A DNA stretch of 24,606 nucleotides from DALYCO01 sp964535545 (GCA_964535545.1 CAZHUT010000010.1:1-24606), one strand, 5' to 3'; shown: positions 8,001-15,301, counted from the stretch's first letter. Notes: generated by a model from the sequence alone, not told the origin. Numbers and translations are program-made.

Positions 8001-8285
8001 CTAAAAGGTCGAGGCTTCGAATACGCACATCAGGAAAAATACAGCAAAACCCAAGGCTACCAACGCCTGCAAAGAATATATCAAGATCTTAGTGGATAAC
8101 GGTTTATTACTCACATCATCAGGAATTAAAGACAATAAAACATATATTCCTACAAACAGCACCGCCAATTTGATCATCCATATAGTCTGCGGATTCCATT
8201 TGGCGCCGAGAATGAAGAAGATGAATGTCCCCGTTCCTATAAGAACTAACATGAACCCGAACATAATTTGTTTCCAGTTTTTCAT
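8001..8285 (-). CDS. Small membrane protein, three predicted TM segments
   Basis: The 94-aa protein has three hydrophobic stretches: about 7-28 (IMFGFMLVLIGTGTFIFFIL), 36-54 (MIKLAVLFVGIYVLLSLIP) and 67-90 (ILIYSLQALVALGFAVFFLM). A short polar loop, DDVSNKPLST, lies between the second and third. I know no family for it. It starts two bases after the stop of the coiled-coil-like gene at 8288 (TAA-GT-ATG), without a clear ribosome site, suggesting translational coupling and a shared transcript. A role linked to its two charged upstream neighbours is possible but not shown. Confidence 0.7.
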   Translation of the reverse strand: MKNWKQIMFGFMLVLIGTGTFIFFILGAKWNPQTIWMIKLAVLFVGIYVLLSLIPDDVSNKPLSTKILIYSLQALVALGFAVFFLMCVFEASTF

Positions 8286-8287
8286 AC

Positions 8288-9028
8288 TTATTGCTCAGTT
8301 TTCTTTTTTAGACCTTCTACAATCCTGCGGGCATTTTCAGAATCTGCTTTTGATTTTGCAATCATGTTTGGAATCTGACCCCGGACATACTCGGCCATTT
8401 CACCATATCGAGCATTGAATTCTTCAGGTGAAAGTTTTAGTGCGTTCTCATATGCCTGCGCATTTCGGTCATGCTTAACTGCCTCAGATCCCCATGTGTA
8501 AACCGCAAGCTGGTCAGGATCAAGTTTTTTGACATCTCTTTCGAATCGTTGCTTGTCAGCGAGCAATTGTACAACGCGATCCTTGTCGGCTTCCGTATCG
8601 ATTGTAGCCAGTTCATCTTCGATCTTGGTAATATCATCCAGCAACTGCTCAGTGGATCCAAATCTTTTTTCACTGTTTTCCTGTTTTATTTTTTCAATAT
8701 CCTGCGGCAATAAAATCCTTCTGCTGCTGCTTGTCTTTACCTCATTCTCCGACCCTTCGAGTTTGGTCGCTTCCATACGAGCATTTTGTAATTCTGTCTC
8801 TATTCGCTGCTCTTCCCCTTTGTCAGTCGCACCAAGTTCCTGACGAAGCGATTGGATTCGTTCATAGTCGGTAATTTTATTTTGAGTCTTTTTGATATCG
8901 CGAGATTTCTGTTCTTGCTGCAGTTCCTGCTCAGTCTTAAGCGGCTTCTGTTCTTTCTTCTCCGTAGTAGGAGTTTTTACTTCGGGAATCTTGAACTTTT
9001 CATTTTTGGGAACTTCGTTGAATTTCAT
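8288..9028 (-). CDS. Uncharacterised charged, probably coiled-coil protein (246 aa)
   Basis: The protein is extremely rich in Lys, Glu and Gln and has long stretches with heptad-like spacing: about 30-95 (TEQELQQEQKSRDIKKTQ, then LRQELGATDKGEE) and 105-175 (DIEKIKQENSEKRF, then KIEDELATIDTEADKDR). No membrane segment or signal peptide is present, and I recognise no enzyme motif. It starts two bases after the stop of the 220-aa gene at 9031 (TAA-GT-ATG), the same junction seen with the membrane protein downstream. The two charged proteins share an upstream position and composition and may be partners, but this is inference. Confidence 0.72.
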   Translation of the reverse strand: MKFNEVPKNEKFKIPEVKTPTTEKKEQKPLKTEQELQQEQKSRDIKKTQNKITDYERIQSLRQELGATDKGEEQRIETELQNARMEATKLEGSENEVKTSSSRRILLPQDIEKIKQENSEKRFGSTEQLLDDITKIEDELATIDTEADKDRVVQLLADKQRFERDVKKLDPDQLAVYTWGSEAVKHDRNAQAYENALKLSPEEFNARYGEMAEYVRGQIPNMIAKSKADSENARRIVEGLKKKTEQ

Positions 9029-9030
9029 AC

Positions 9031-9693
9031 TTACTCATGCCGTCCATATTTTTCCACCATTTCCTGGCGCATGAAATCCGGAACGGCATTTGGATGGTGT
9101 CGGGTCAGGAAGGCAGCATCGATTTGCTGCCGATTCATTGCTTCTGTGTAACGATGTTTGAGGTGCTCTCTGAAGGAATCACGGCTTGTTGATTCTGAAA
9201 GCAACTGGGTAATTTCTTCGTTGGAAATCCGAATTGGTTCAAAATGCGGAACCGGCTCCTCTTTGATTTCAGAACGGATCTGATCGATTCGCGCCGCATC
9301 GCTTTGCACCCGCGCCGCGCGCTCGATCTCTTTTGTCCGTTCATTGATCAATTCAACTTCCTCGCGCTTCAATGCTTCAAGTGCGGCAATCTTGCGATTC
9401 TTCTCAAGTTCGCCTTCCGGAGTATTCACTTCCACGATCCACTGCTCGTTTAGGGCACGCGAAGTCAGCCCGTGAAATTCAGTCGGGATCAATTCGTTGC
9501 TTGGCCGCTTGTCTTCCTTGACGGCTTTTTCGCGGTCCAATTCTTCTTCGATTTTCTTTTTCAGCTCTTCTGGTACCCCTTGAAGAGCAGCTTCACGTGA
9601 TTCACCGTCTTTGATCTTTTTGACCAAATCGTGAACTAACTGGGCCTGCAATTCTTTATTGTCTGGGAGGATAGCTTGGGCTTCTTTACTCAT
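9031..9693 (-). CDS. Uncharacterised charged helical protein (220 aa)
   Basis: I do not recognise this protein. It is highly charged and helical, with Glu/Lys/Arg-rich segments (DLVKKIKDGESREAALQGV at 22-40, ALEALKREEVELINERTKEI near 105-124) and a C-terminal part with HLKHRYTEAMNR and FLTRHHPNAVPDFM. There is no membrane segment. It is the first gene of a cluster running to recO: an extended -10 (TGCTACACT) ends six bases before its ATG, so transcription probably starts on the start codon. Residues 65-80 (NELIPTEFHGLTSRA) are the least charged part and may be a small ordered piece. Confidence 0.72.
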   Translation of the reverse strand: MSKEAQAILPDNKELQAQLVHDLVKKIKDGESREAALQGVPEELKKKIEEELDREKAVKEDKRPSNELIPTEFHGLTSRALNEQWIVEVNTPEGELEKNRKIAALEALKREEVELINERTKEIERAARVQSDAARIDQIRSEIKEEPVPHFEPIRISNEEITQLLSESTSRDSFREHLKHRYTEAMNRQQIDAAFLTRHHPNAVPDFMRQEMVEKYGRHE

Positions 9694-9699
9694 ATGTTC

Positions 9700-9708
9700 A
9701 GTGTAGCA
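9700..9708 (-). promoter_or_regulatory. Extended -10 promoter of the 220-aa gene cluster
   Basis: TGCTACACT on the minus strand, then GAACAT, then ATG. With the usual seven-base distance from hexamer to start site, transcription begins at the A of the ATG. Confidence 0.6.
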
Positions 9709-9725
9709 AGTTTTGGATAATCAAA

Positions 9726-10307
9726 CTACTTGAGAATATCAAGCAGGGCGGCAAGCGCTTCGGGCAGCTCGTAGTATATTGGCGGCGTCCGCTGGCTGAA
9801 ATGAGTGCCGCCTGCCACTGCCCGCAATTCGCATCCCAAATTCACCGACAATTTCTCAGCCTGCACGAATGGCACGGTCGCATCGACAGTACCGTGAAGG
9901 ACTAGAAACTTTGCTGCCTTGTCCTTAACTTCGGCAAATCGGATTTCCGGCCGGAGAAATGAATCAATACCCCTGAAGCGGCTTTGAGGATTTTCAGTAT
10001 CAATCGGATCGATTACGCCGGCAACGAGCAAGGCCCCTGCAATCGTATTGCCCGCGGGAACTGTTTCGAGATAGTGCAGCAAAGCCGGCACGCCGAGACT
10101 GTGCGCCACAAAATACGTGTTGGAATAATCATCGCCTACGGCATGGGAGATTTCGGCAACCCATTTCAAAACGACGGGATTGTTTGTGTCAGGCATCAGG
10201 AGTGATGTGCAGCAAATCCCTTTCTTCTCCAACTCCCCCATGAGCCACGGAAACCAGCCTCCATTAGGAATGCCGCCAAATCCATGAATGATGAATACTT
10301 TTTTCAT
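9726..10307 (-). CDS. RBBP9/YdeN-family alpha/beta serine hydrolase
   Basis: The 193-aa protein has the RBBP9/YdeN layout: KVFIIHGFGG at 3-12 (oxyanion region), nucleophile elbow H69-S70-L71-G72, probable acid D142 in LHGTVDATVP and base H169 in AGGTHFS. All three triad residues are in place, so it is probably an active hydrolase. The family includes human RBBP9 and B. subtilis YdeN; physiological substrates are mostly unclear. It is cytoplasmic, with no signal peptide. It lies 17 bases after the stop of the 400-aa gene, and a TATACT box ends exactly six bases before its ATG, so it may be transcribed separately without a leader. Confidence 0.88.
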   Translation of the reverse strand: MKKVFIIHGFGGIPNGGWFPWLMGELEKKGICCTSLLMPDTNNPVVLKWVAEISHAVGDDYSNTYFVAHSLGVPALLHYLETVPAGNTIAGALLVAGVIDPIDTENPQSRFRGIDSFLRPEIRFAEVKDKAAKFLVLHGTVDATVPFVQAEKLSVNLGCELRAVAGGTHFSQRTPPIYYELPEALAALLDILK

Positions 10308-10313
10308 AAAATA

Positions 10314-10319
10314 AGTATA
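10314..10319 (-). promoter_or_regulatory. -10 box of the RBBP9-like hydrolase gene
   Basis: TATACT, then TATTTT, then ATG on the minus strand, inside the 17-base gap after the previous stop. The predicted start site falls on the A of the ATG; there is no purine-rich ribosome site. Confidence 0.5.
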
Positions 10320-10324
10320 CTACT

Positions 10325-11527
10325 TTACACCGTCACTTTTCTTGGTATGTACTTATAATCCTTCATCCATTGCTGAAGTCCTGCCACAGAAACCGCCACA
10401 CGAGGGTCGTTTCGCATTTCTTCATAGGTCACGCCTTTGCGCTTGTAATCTGCAAGGACCGAGGCCATACTTGGAATCTCGAACTGAGTGCCTCTATGTT
10501 CAGAGAGTGGAATCAGCGTACATTTACTCATTCGCTCCTCAATCTCTTCAGGCGTTAGCTTTTCCCAATCTCGTTTTATGTCTTCAACTATTTGAGTATC
10601 AGCCTTGTATGCGGCAGTATATCCCGGCCGAATCTGCTTCAATTCTATTTCGCCCTTCTTTGATTCCGGCAAATACTTCTTCAGGAAATCGACAACATTG
10701 ATTGCGCCGTATGCGACTTTGTATTCAGGAATACCAGTTTCCAAAAATTTTGCAATTCGTGCCTTATTAAGCTGTCCATCCTTCTCGACAAACTGTCCCC
10801 AGAACGGACCTGGGTCTTCAATTTCCTTTTCCCGTCTTACATGCTCAAAGCCGATTCGGGCAGCCAGCTGAGAATCAACAATCCATGAACGCGCTAAAAT
10901 AGCCCGGGTTTCAGGATATTTTTCTACGATAAGTTCAGCCAGTTTTTCCAGCGATTGTGAGAGCGTCAATTCAATCTTCCCTGCCGCGCGCTGCTTGAAA
11001 GCCGCTTCAAGGTGAATTGAAATATAATCATCGTCAGGACTCAGTCCAAATTTTTTTATGTATTCCCTGTTGTGCACCAAACCAAGATTAAGTATGCCTA
11101 CCTTGGGATTTTCTTTGGTAACAGCTGCGACTTTTTCTGGGTGTTTTTTGTTTATTTCAGCCGCCGCAGCATCGGTTTCCGTATCGATAATTTTCTCCAC
11201 AACATGCACCCAGTCCTTGTCGCCTGTATCATGTGCCTCCTGAATTTTATCCAAGACAGCAGCAGTGAGGGCATTCAGAAGTTCATTGTCATCAACGTTC
11301 GCTTTTTGCTGCAGTTCTTCCTGAATGTACCTGTCGATCAGCGTACATTTTTTAAGCAGTTCAACAAATGGTCGCTCTTCCCTTGCTCCAGAAATTGCCG
11401 GAATTGTCCCGGATGCAAGCCGTTGAATATATTCGAGCTGCACGCCAAGCATCTGGCTTTTCAGTTTGCGCTCGTGGTTTTCGATATTCTCTTCTTTGAT
11501 CGGCTGGGCAAAGTGTTCGAGTGGCAT
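10325..11527 (-). CDS. Uncharacterised 400-aa protein, possible acyltransferase C-terminal-like (GNAT_C) segment
   Basis: No family is certain. The N-terminal 130 residues are helical and charged. The middle (about 145-260) holds ISIHLEAAF (169-177), then a helical stretch, then ARSWIVDSQLA (212-222) and GPFWGQFV (240-247). That order, a short 'SIH' strand, a helix and 'SW-l-d-x-x-L', recalls the GNAT_C/DUF5596 acyltransferase domain; this is memory-based likeness and not a search result. The C-terminus has SVLADYKRKGVTYEEMRND and ends near KVTV. There is no signal peptide or membrane segment. It starts five bases after ileS and has an extended -10 inside the ileS end, so both read-through from ileS and its own transcript are possible. 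Confidence 0.7.
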   Translation of the reverse strand: MPLEHFAQPIKEENIENHERKLKSQMLGVQLEYIQRLASGTIPAISGAREERPFVELLKKCTLIDRYIQEELQQKANVDDNELLNALTAAVLDKIQEAHDTGDKDWVHVVEKIIDTETDAAAAEINKKHPEKVAAVTKENPKVGILNLGLVHNREYIKKFGLSPDDDYISIHLEAAFKQRAAGKIELTLSQSLEKLAELIVEKYPETRAILARSWIVDSQLAARIGFEHVRREKEIEDPGPFWGQFVEKDGQLNKARIAKFLETGIPEYKVAYGAINVVDFLKKYLPESKKGEIELKQIRPGYTAAYKADTQIVEDIKRDWEKLTPEEIEERMSKCTLIPLSEHRGTQFEIPSMASVLADYKRKGVTYEEMRNDPRVAVSVAGLQQWMKDYKYIPRKVTV

Positions 11528-11532
11528 AGCTG

Positions 11533-14500
11533 TTACAGTTTAGCAATTTTCATCTCGCCAGTCTCCTCAAATGAGACCTGATCAGCCTGAACTGTCTTCT
11601 TGAATTCTTCCATGAATGGCTGGGTGTATTCTTCAGATTCTTTGGTAAGCACAACTGAGATGCGGTCGCTCGGTATCAGGTCAGCCTGCTTGCGCAGATC
11701 CTGAACGGCACGGACGAGATCACGATACTGGCCTTCACGTTTAAGCGCAGGAGTAATTGTTTCATCGAATGAGAGCGTCTCTCCTGTTGTAATCGCTTTG
11801 ACGTTCAATTCATCCTTAATGATTTCCTGATACTCCTCTGCTGGAATTTCCGGAGCAAACAATGTCGCCAATGGCTGGCGGACAACGATGTTAGATTTCT
11901 GACGAAGCATGTGGCCTGAAGCGCAGATTTCGCGAGTTGTTTTCATCGCAGTGAGCACTTCTTTAGAGACAGGAGCAGTTGTAGTTGGCCACTGTGCAAG
12001 GTGGGCACTTTCTACGTCAGCTGCACGTTTCAATCGCTGCCACATATCTTCAGAGGTAAACGGTGCAAACGGTGCAAGCACTTTGGCGACAGTTTTGAGT
12101 ACGACATACAATGTCTGTTTTGTTTCGGTATCACCTTCCTTCACACGATCGCGGGATCGGCGAAGGTACCAAGTTGAAAGATCATCAACAAAAAGATCGA
12201 ACGGTCGTGTTGCTTCTGCCATATCATACATTTCCATTCCCTTGGTCACACCTTCAACTAATTGATTGAGACGGGCCATGATCCAAATGTTAAGTACATT
12301 GGTTGGAGCAACTGTTTCGGTTTCAAGAGACTGATCTCGGTAGAGTTCATAGAACGACAAGACATTACCAAGACGTCCGATGATCTTATTTGCGATTTCA
12401 GCTACAGTTTTTTCCGAGAAGTTTGCGTCCTCACCTTTCATGAGCGGCGACGACATGAGGTAGAGTCGGAGCGGATCAACGCCATACTTGTCGAAGAGAA
12501 TCCAAGGGTCGGGGAAATTGTTTTTTGACTTGGACATTTTCTGACCGTCTTCGGCAAGCAGAGTTCCCGTCGTCACCACATTCTTGAACGGCGCAGCGCC
12601 AAAGAGCGTCGAGGAAATGACGTGTGTGTAGTAGAACCATGTTCGGGTCTGGGCGATGTATTCAGCAACGAAACCTGCAGGGAAATTATTTTCTTTCCAG
12701 TTTGGATTGGCGAAAGGATAATGATCCTGCGCGAATGGCATCGAACCTGATTCGAACCAGCAATCGATCACTTCTGAGATGCGGTTGTATTCGGTACCCG
12801 ATTCATCGACAAGCACAACTGCATCTATATATGGTCGATGCAGGTCGAGTTCATAGCGGGCATTATGAGGCAACGGAACAAATGGAATCTCGCGGATTTC
12901 TGCCGGCTGAATGCGGTGACCGGTAAATTCTGTAAAGAGAATTTCGAGCGAGCGCTTGTTATCTGCGCCTTCAACGACGGCTGCTACAGTTTCGAAGTAG
13001 ATGCCATGCGTCACGATCAGGATGCGTTCGTTCTGATACTTTGATTCAATCTCGTACATGAAATCGCCAAAGCGCTGCTTTGTTTCCATAAGCGATGAGC
13101 CGCCAAGCTTGTCATCGTAAGCATGCACATTCTTTTTGCGGTACTCAACATAGTCCTGCCATGGCTTGCCGTCGAATTCGCCGAAATCATACTCGCGCAA
13201 ACGGATATCTGTAATGATCTCAGTAGCTGGGATGCCGAGAATTTCTGCCGCCATCTTTGCAGTTTCCTGTGTGCGGATGAGCGGCGATGCAAAGATTTTT
13301 GTGATGCCATCTTTCTTAAGCGTTTCAGCTTGGGCTAAAATTCCTTTTCTTCCCTCTTCAGTGAGATGGTATGAATCATGATCGAGTCCGCTGACGACGC
13401 CGGCGTCCATATGCTGACCATAACCATGACGCATTGCAAAGTATGTGTTGCCTGATTTCTTTGTCTTCGATTTCAAGTCTTCAATCGAATTCACAAACAT
13501 CATCTTGCCCTCTTTTGATTTCCAGATCGGAAGTGGCGATGCCCAGTAGCGGTTTCGAGAAATAGTCCAATCAGGCGCACTTTCCATTGTGTTTTTGAAG
13601 CGGCCTTCTTTCAGGTGCGATGGAATCCATTCCATACTCTTTGCCGATTCCAACATGTGCGGCTTGATGTTTTGCACGTTCACAAACCATGACGGCAAAG
13701 CATAGTAAAAGAGCGGCGTATCGCAGCGATAGCAGTGCGGATATGAGTGAGTAATTTTTTCTTTCTTGAACAGCAAACCTTTGGCCGCGAGATATTTAAC
13801 GATCTCGATATCTGCAGCCATATGGCCGTCTTTTTCAGATGACTTTGGCTTGATTGGCATGCCGGCAAAATCCTTCACTTCGTCAGTGAATTTTCCTTCC
13901 GGAGTAACGTGGATCAGGAATGGCAAACCTTCTTTCTTTGCCAAGTTCGCATCGTCTTCACCGAAGGCCGGCGCTTCGTGAGCGATACCAGTACCGTCAG
14001 TTATCGTGACGAAATCGGCAGCAACAACGGTCCATGATTTTGGATTCGAGAGAATGATTTCACTTTCGGCGTAATAATCAAACGGCGGAATATATTTTTT
14101 GCCAACAAGCTTGCTGCCTGGGAATTCTTCAACTACTTCATACTGTTTATCTTTGAAGACCGCTTCTGCTCGTTCCTTTGCAACAACATAGAAGTTGCTT
14201 TCAATTTTTGCTTTTACATATATCGCTTCTCCATTGACTGCAAGCGCAGTATCACCTGGCAATGACCATGGAGTTGTCGTCCAAGCGATCAAACTAGTTT
14301 CTGGTTCATCAACGAGCGGAAATTTTACATACACTGTGAGATCTGGAATATCCTTGTACGAATTATCCATAGCAATTTCAGATTTCGCAATTGGCGTTTC
14401 GCAGCGAGGACAGTATGCAAGAACACGCACGCCTTCGTAAATCAAACCCTTTGTGTGCAGTTGACCGAGCGCCCACCAGACAGATTCGATGAAGGTGTTA

Positions 14501-14952
14501 TCCATCGTCTTGTAGCCGCCATCAAAATCCACCCATCGGCCGATGCGGTCAACGGTCTTTTTCCATTCACCTACATAGGTCAGCACTTTTGAGCGAGCAT
14601 GTTCGACGAATTTTTCAATACCCAGGTTTTCAATTTCAACGTGACCTGAAATGCCAAGATCTTTTTCAACGATGTTTTCAATTGGCAAACCGTGACAGTC
14701 CCAGCCCCAGCGGCGAGGAACACGAAAACCCTGCATCGTCTGGTAACGGCCGATAACATCTTTCGCTGTTGAACCAAGAATATGTCCGTAGTGTGGAAGA
14801 CCTGTTGCAAACGGCGGACCATCATAAAAAACATAGTTGCCTTTCGGTGCTTCTTTGGTAAGCGACTTTTCGAAAACATTCTGCTCTTTCCAAAAAGCGA
14901 GAATCTTTTCTTCGCGGAGTGCCGCGTCTGATTTTGGATTTTTTTCTGACAT
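11533..14952 (-). CDS. ileS: Isoleucyl-tRNA synthetase (eukaryote-like type) with inserted histidine phosphatase domain
   Basis: This 1139-aa class I synthetase charges tRNA-Ile. HIGH is H54-Y-G-H57, KMSKS is K805-S809, and the editing domain lies between (WTTTPWSLPGDTAL at 224-237, then GTGIAHEAPAFGEDD at 320-334). The sequence CWFESGSMPFAQDHYPF (731-747) and the KMSKSKNNFPDP context resemble the eukaryote-like IleRS2 form. After FVNSIEDLKSK (486-496), where relatives pass in a few residues to DLHRPYID (703-710), about 200 residues are inserted that form a histidine phosphatase domain (separate entry). The C-terminus is short, ending soon after the anticodon-binding domain. A T-box riboswitch precedes the gene, and its terminator ends directly at the ATG. 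Five bases separate the stop from the next gene. Confidence 0.96.
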   Translation of the reverse strand: MSEKNPKSDAALREEKILAFWKEQNVFEKSLTKEAPKGNYVFYDGPPFATGLPHYGHILGSTAKDVIGRYQTMQGFRVPRRWGWDCHGLPIENIVEKDLGISGHVEIENLGIEKFVEHARSKVLTYVGEWKKTVDRIGRWVDFDGGYKTMDNTFIESVWWALGQLHTKGLIYEGVRVLAYCPRCETPIAKSEIAMDNSYKDIPDLTVYVKFPLVDEPETSLIAWTTTPWSLPGDTALAVNGEAIYVKAKIESNFYVVAKERAEAVFKDKQYEVVEEFPGSKLVGKKYIPPFDYYAESEIILSNPKSWTVVAADFVTITDGTGIAHEAPAFGEDDANLAKKEGLPFLIHVTPEGKFTDEVKDFAGMPIKPKSSEKDGHMAADIEIVKYLAAKGLLFKKEKITHSYPHCYRCDTPLFYYALPSWFVNVQNIKPHMLESAKSMEWIPSHLKEGRFKNTMESAPDWTISRNRYWASPLPIWKSKEGKMMFVNSIEDLKSKTKKSGNTYFAMRHGYGQHMDAGVVSGLDHDSYHLTEEGRKGILAQAETLKKDGITKIFASPLIRTQETAKMAAEILGIPATEIITDIRLREYDFGEFDGKPWQDYVEYRKKNVHAYDDKLGGSSLMETKQRFGDFMYEIESKYQNERILIVTHGIYFETVAAVVEGADNKRSLEILFTEFTGHRIQPAEIREIPFVPLPHNARYELDLHRPYIDAVVLVDESGTEYNRISEVIDCWFESGSMPFAQDHYPFANPNWKENNFPAGFVAEYIAQTRTWFYYTHVISSTLFGAAPFKNVVTTGTLLAEDGQKMSKSKNNFPDPWILFDKYGVDPLRLYLMSSPLMKGEDANFSEKTVAEIANKIIGRLGNVLSFYELYRDQSLETETVAPTNVLNIWIMARLNQLVEGVTKGMEMYDMAEATRPFDLFVDDLSTWYLRRSRDRVKEGDTETKQTLYVVLKTVAKVLAPFAPFTSEDMWQRLKRAADVESAHLAQWPTTTAPVSKEVLTAMKTTREICASGHMLRQKSNIVVRQPLATLFAPEIPAEEYQEIIKDELNVKAITTGETLSFDETITPALKREGQYRDLVRAVQDLRKQADLIPSDRISVVLTKESEEYTQPFMEEFKKTVQADQVSFEETGEMKIAKL
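11537..11545 (-). promoter_or_regulatory. Possible extended -10 inside the 3' end of ileS
   Basis: TGCTAAACT on the minus strand, within the last ileS codons, ends nine bases before the ATG at 11527. The same geometry occurs at other gene starts here. It would let the 400-aa gene escape the ileS T-box. Confidence 0.4.
12853..13452 (-). other. Histidine phosphatase (phosphoglycerate mutase-like) domain inside IleRS
   Basis: Residues about 501-700 of the IleRS. FAMRHGYGQ (505-513) supplies the RHG motif with phospho-acceptor H509. FASPLIRTQETA (554-565) supplies the second arginine R560. REYDFGEFDG (586-595) holds the usual acidic residue E587, and LIVTHGIYFE (645-654) the second catalytic H649. 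This is the complete set of the histidine phosphatase (branch 1) superfamily, so the domain looks active. The frame is continuous, with synthetase sequence intact on both sides. The substrate is unknown. Confidence 0.9.
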
Positions 14953-15005
14953 AAAAAATAAAACTCGTCCTTATACAACAATAAAAATTATTGCATAAGG
15001 ACGAG
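14953..15005 (-). terminator. T-box-controlled intrinsic terminator abutting the ileS ATG
   Basis: The left arm CUCGUCCUUAU (15005-14995) pairs with AUAAGGACGAG (14974-14964), extended by CAAUAA with UUAUUG, and is followed by UUUUAUUUUUU up to the ATG at 14952. The right arm carries AAGGA, the only purine-rich candidate ribosome site before ileS, though it is about 15 bases from the ATG. Confidence 0.9.
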
Positions 15006-15138
15006 CCATATTCGCACCGCTCGTGGTACCACCTTGCTTGCTTCTCATTTTGCTATAACGGGCTCACCCGCCGGATTTTACTGCTTCTCTCGAAGGTTCC
15101 TTCCGGAGCTCAGAGGTGATGGCCTCGTCATCGCTTGT
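14953..15138 (-). promoter_or_regulatory. T-box riboswitch (tRNA-Ile sensing) controlling ileS
   Basis: On the minus strand the leader contains AAGG-UGGUACC-ACGAG (15035-15020). This is the antiterminator: helix AAGG with CCUU (15000-14997), the invariant seven-base bulge UGGNRCC, and helix ACGAG with CUCGU (15005-15001). The bulge base pairs with the ACCA end of an uncharged tRNA with discriminator A, as tRNA-Ile has. Upstream is CGUUAUAG...AAUGAG, the usual Stem III region, with hairpin CGGG/CCCG (15070-15059) and a stem CCGGA/UCCGG (15106-15102 with 15075-15071). The 5' end has AGCGAUGACGAGG, the canonical T-box start. Stem I is only GAGG-CCAUCA-CCUC (15126-15113), with the Ile codon AUC in the loop. 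Uncharged tRNA-Ile should stabilise antitermination. Confidence 0.93.
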
Positions 15139-15144
15139 AGGTGA

Positions 15145-15173
15145 ATACTAACCAATATTTTGCCATATGTAAA
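15145..15173 (-). promoter_or_regulatory. Sigma-70-type promoter of ileS
   Basis: On the minus strand TTTACA (15173-15168), a 17-base spacer, then TAGTAT (15150-15145). The start site is predicted at about 15138, giving an RNA that begins ACAAGCGAUGACG, right at the canonical T-box 5' end. One copy of a direct repeat lies in the spacer. Confidence 0.7.
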
Positions 15174-15196
15174 GGGATTTCACAGTATTTTGCCAT
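15152..15196 (-). repeat. Direct repeat pair at the ileS promoter, 30-bp period
   Basis: ATGGCAAAATATTGG (15166-15152) lies between -35 and -10 of ileS, and ATGGCAAAATACTGT (15196-15182) exactly 30 bases upstream. They agree at 13 of 15 positions. The site could be an operator for a helix-matched regulator; nothing else identifies one. Confidence 0.5.
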
Positions 15197-15211
15197 GATT
15201 TCGAGTTTATA

Positions 15212-15301
15212 TATATCATATTTGATATATAAATTGTAATTTAAGGCTTTTTTTGAGTTTTCCACAGCTTTATTTGCATGTATTATATCATATATGATAT
15301 A
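15212..15301. repeat. Pair of 18-bp AT palindromes
   Basis: TATATCATATTTGATATA (15212-15229) and TATATCATATATGATATA (15284-15301), the second a perfect palindrome, differ at one base and lie 72 bp apart centre to centre, close to seven helical turns. They look like paired operators or cruciform sites between divergent units. Confidence 0.55.

Noticed and set aside
12853..13452. Assembly artefact joining ileS to a separate phosphatase gene
   Set aside because: Synthetase motifs continue in frame on both sides with no start, stop or codon break at the borders, and codon use appears uniform.
15258..15266. Replication origin at the AT-rich gap
   Set aside because: Only a single one-mismatch DnaA-box-like site is present and no dnaA/dnaN genes are near; direction of genes does not switch here.
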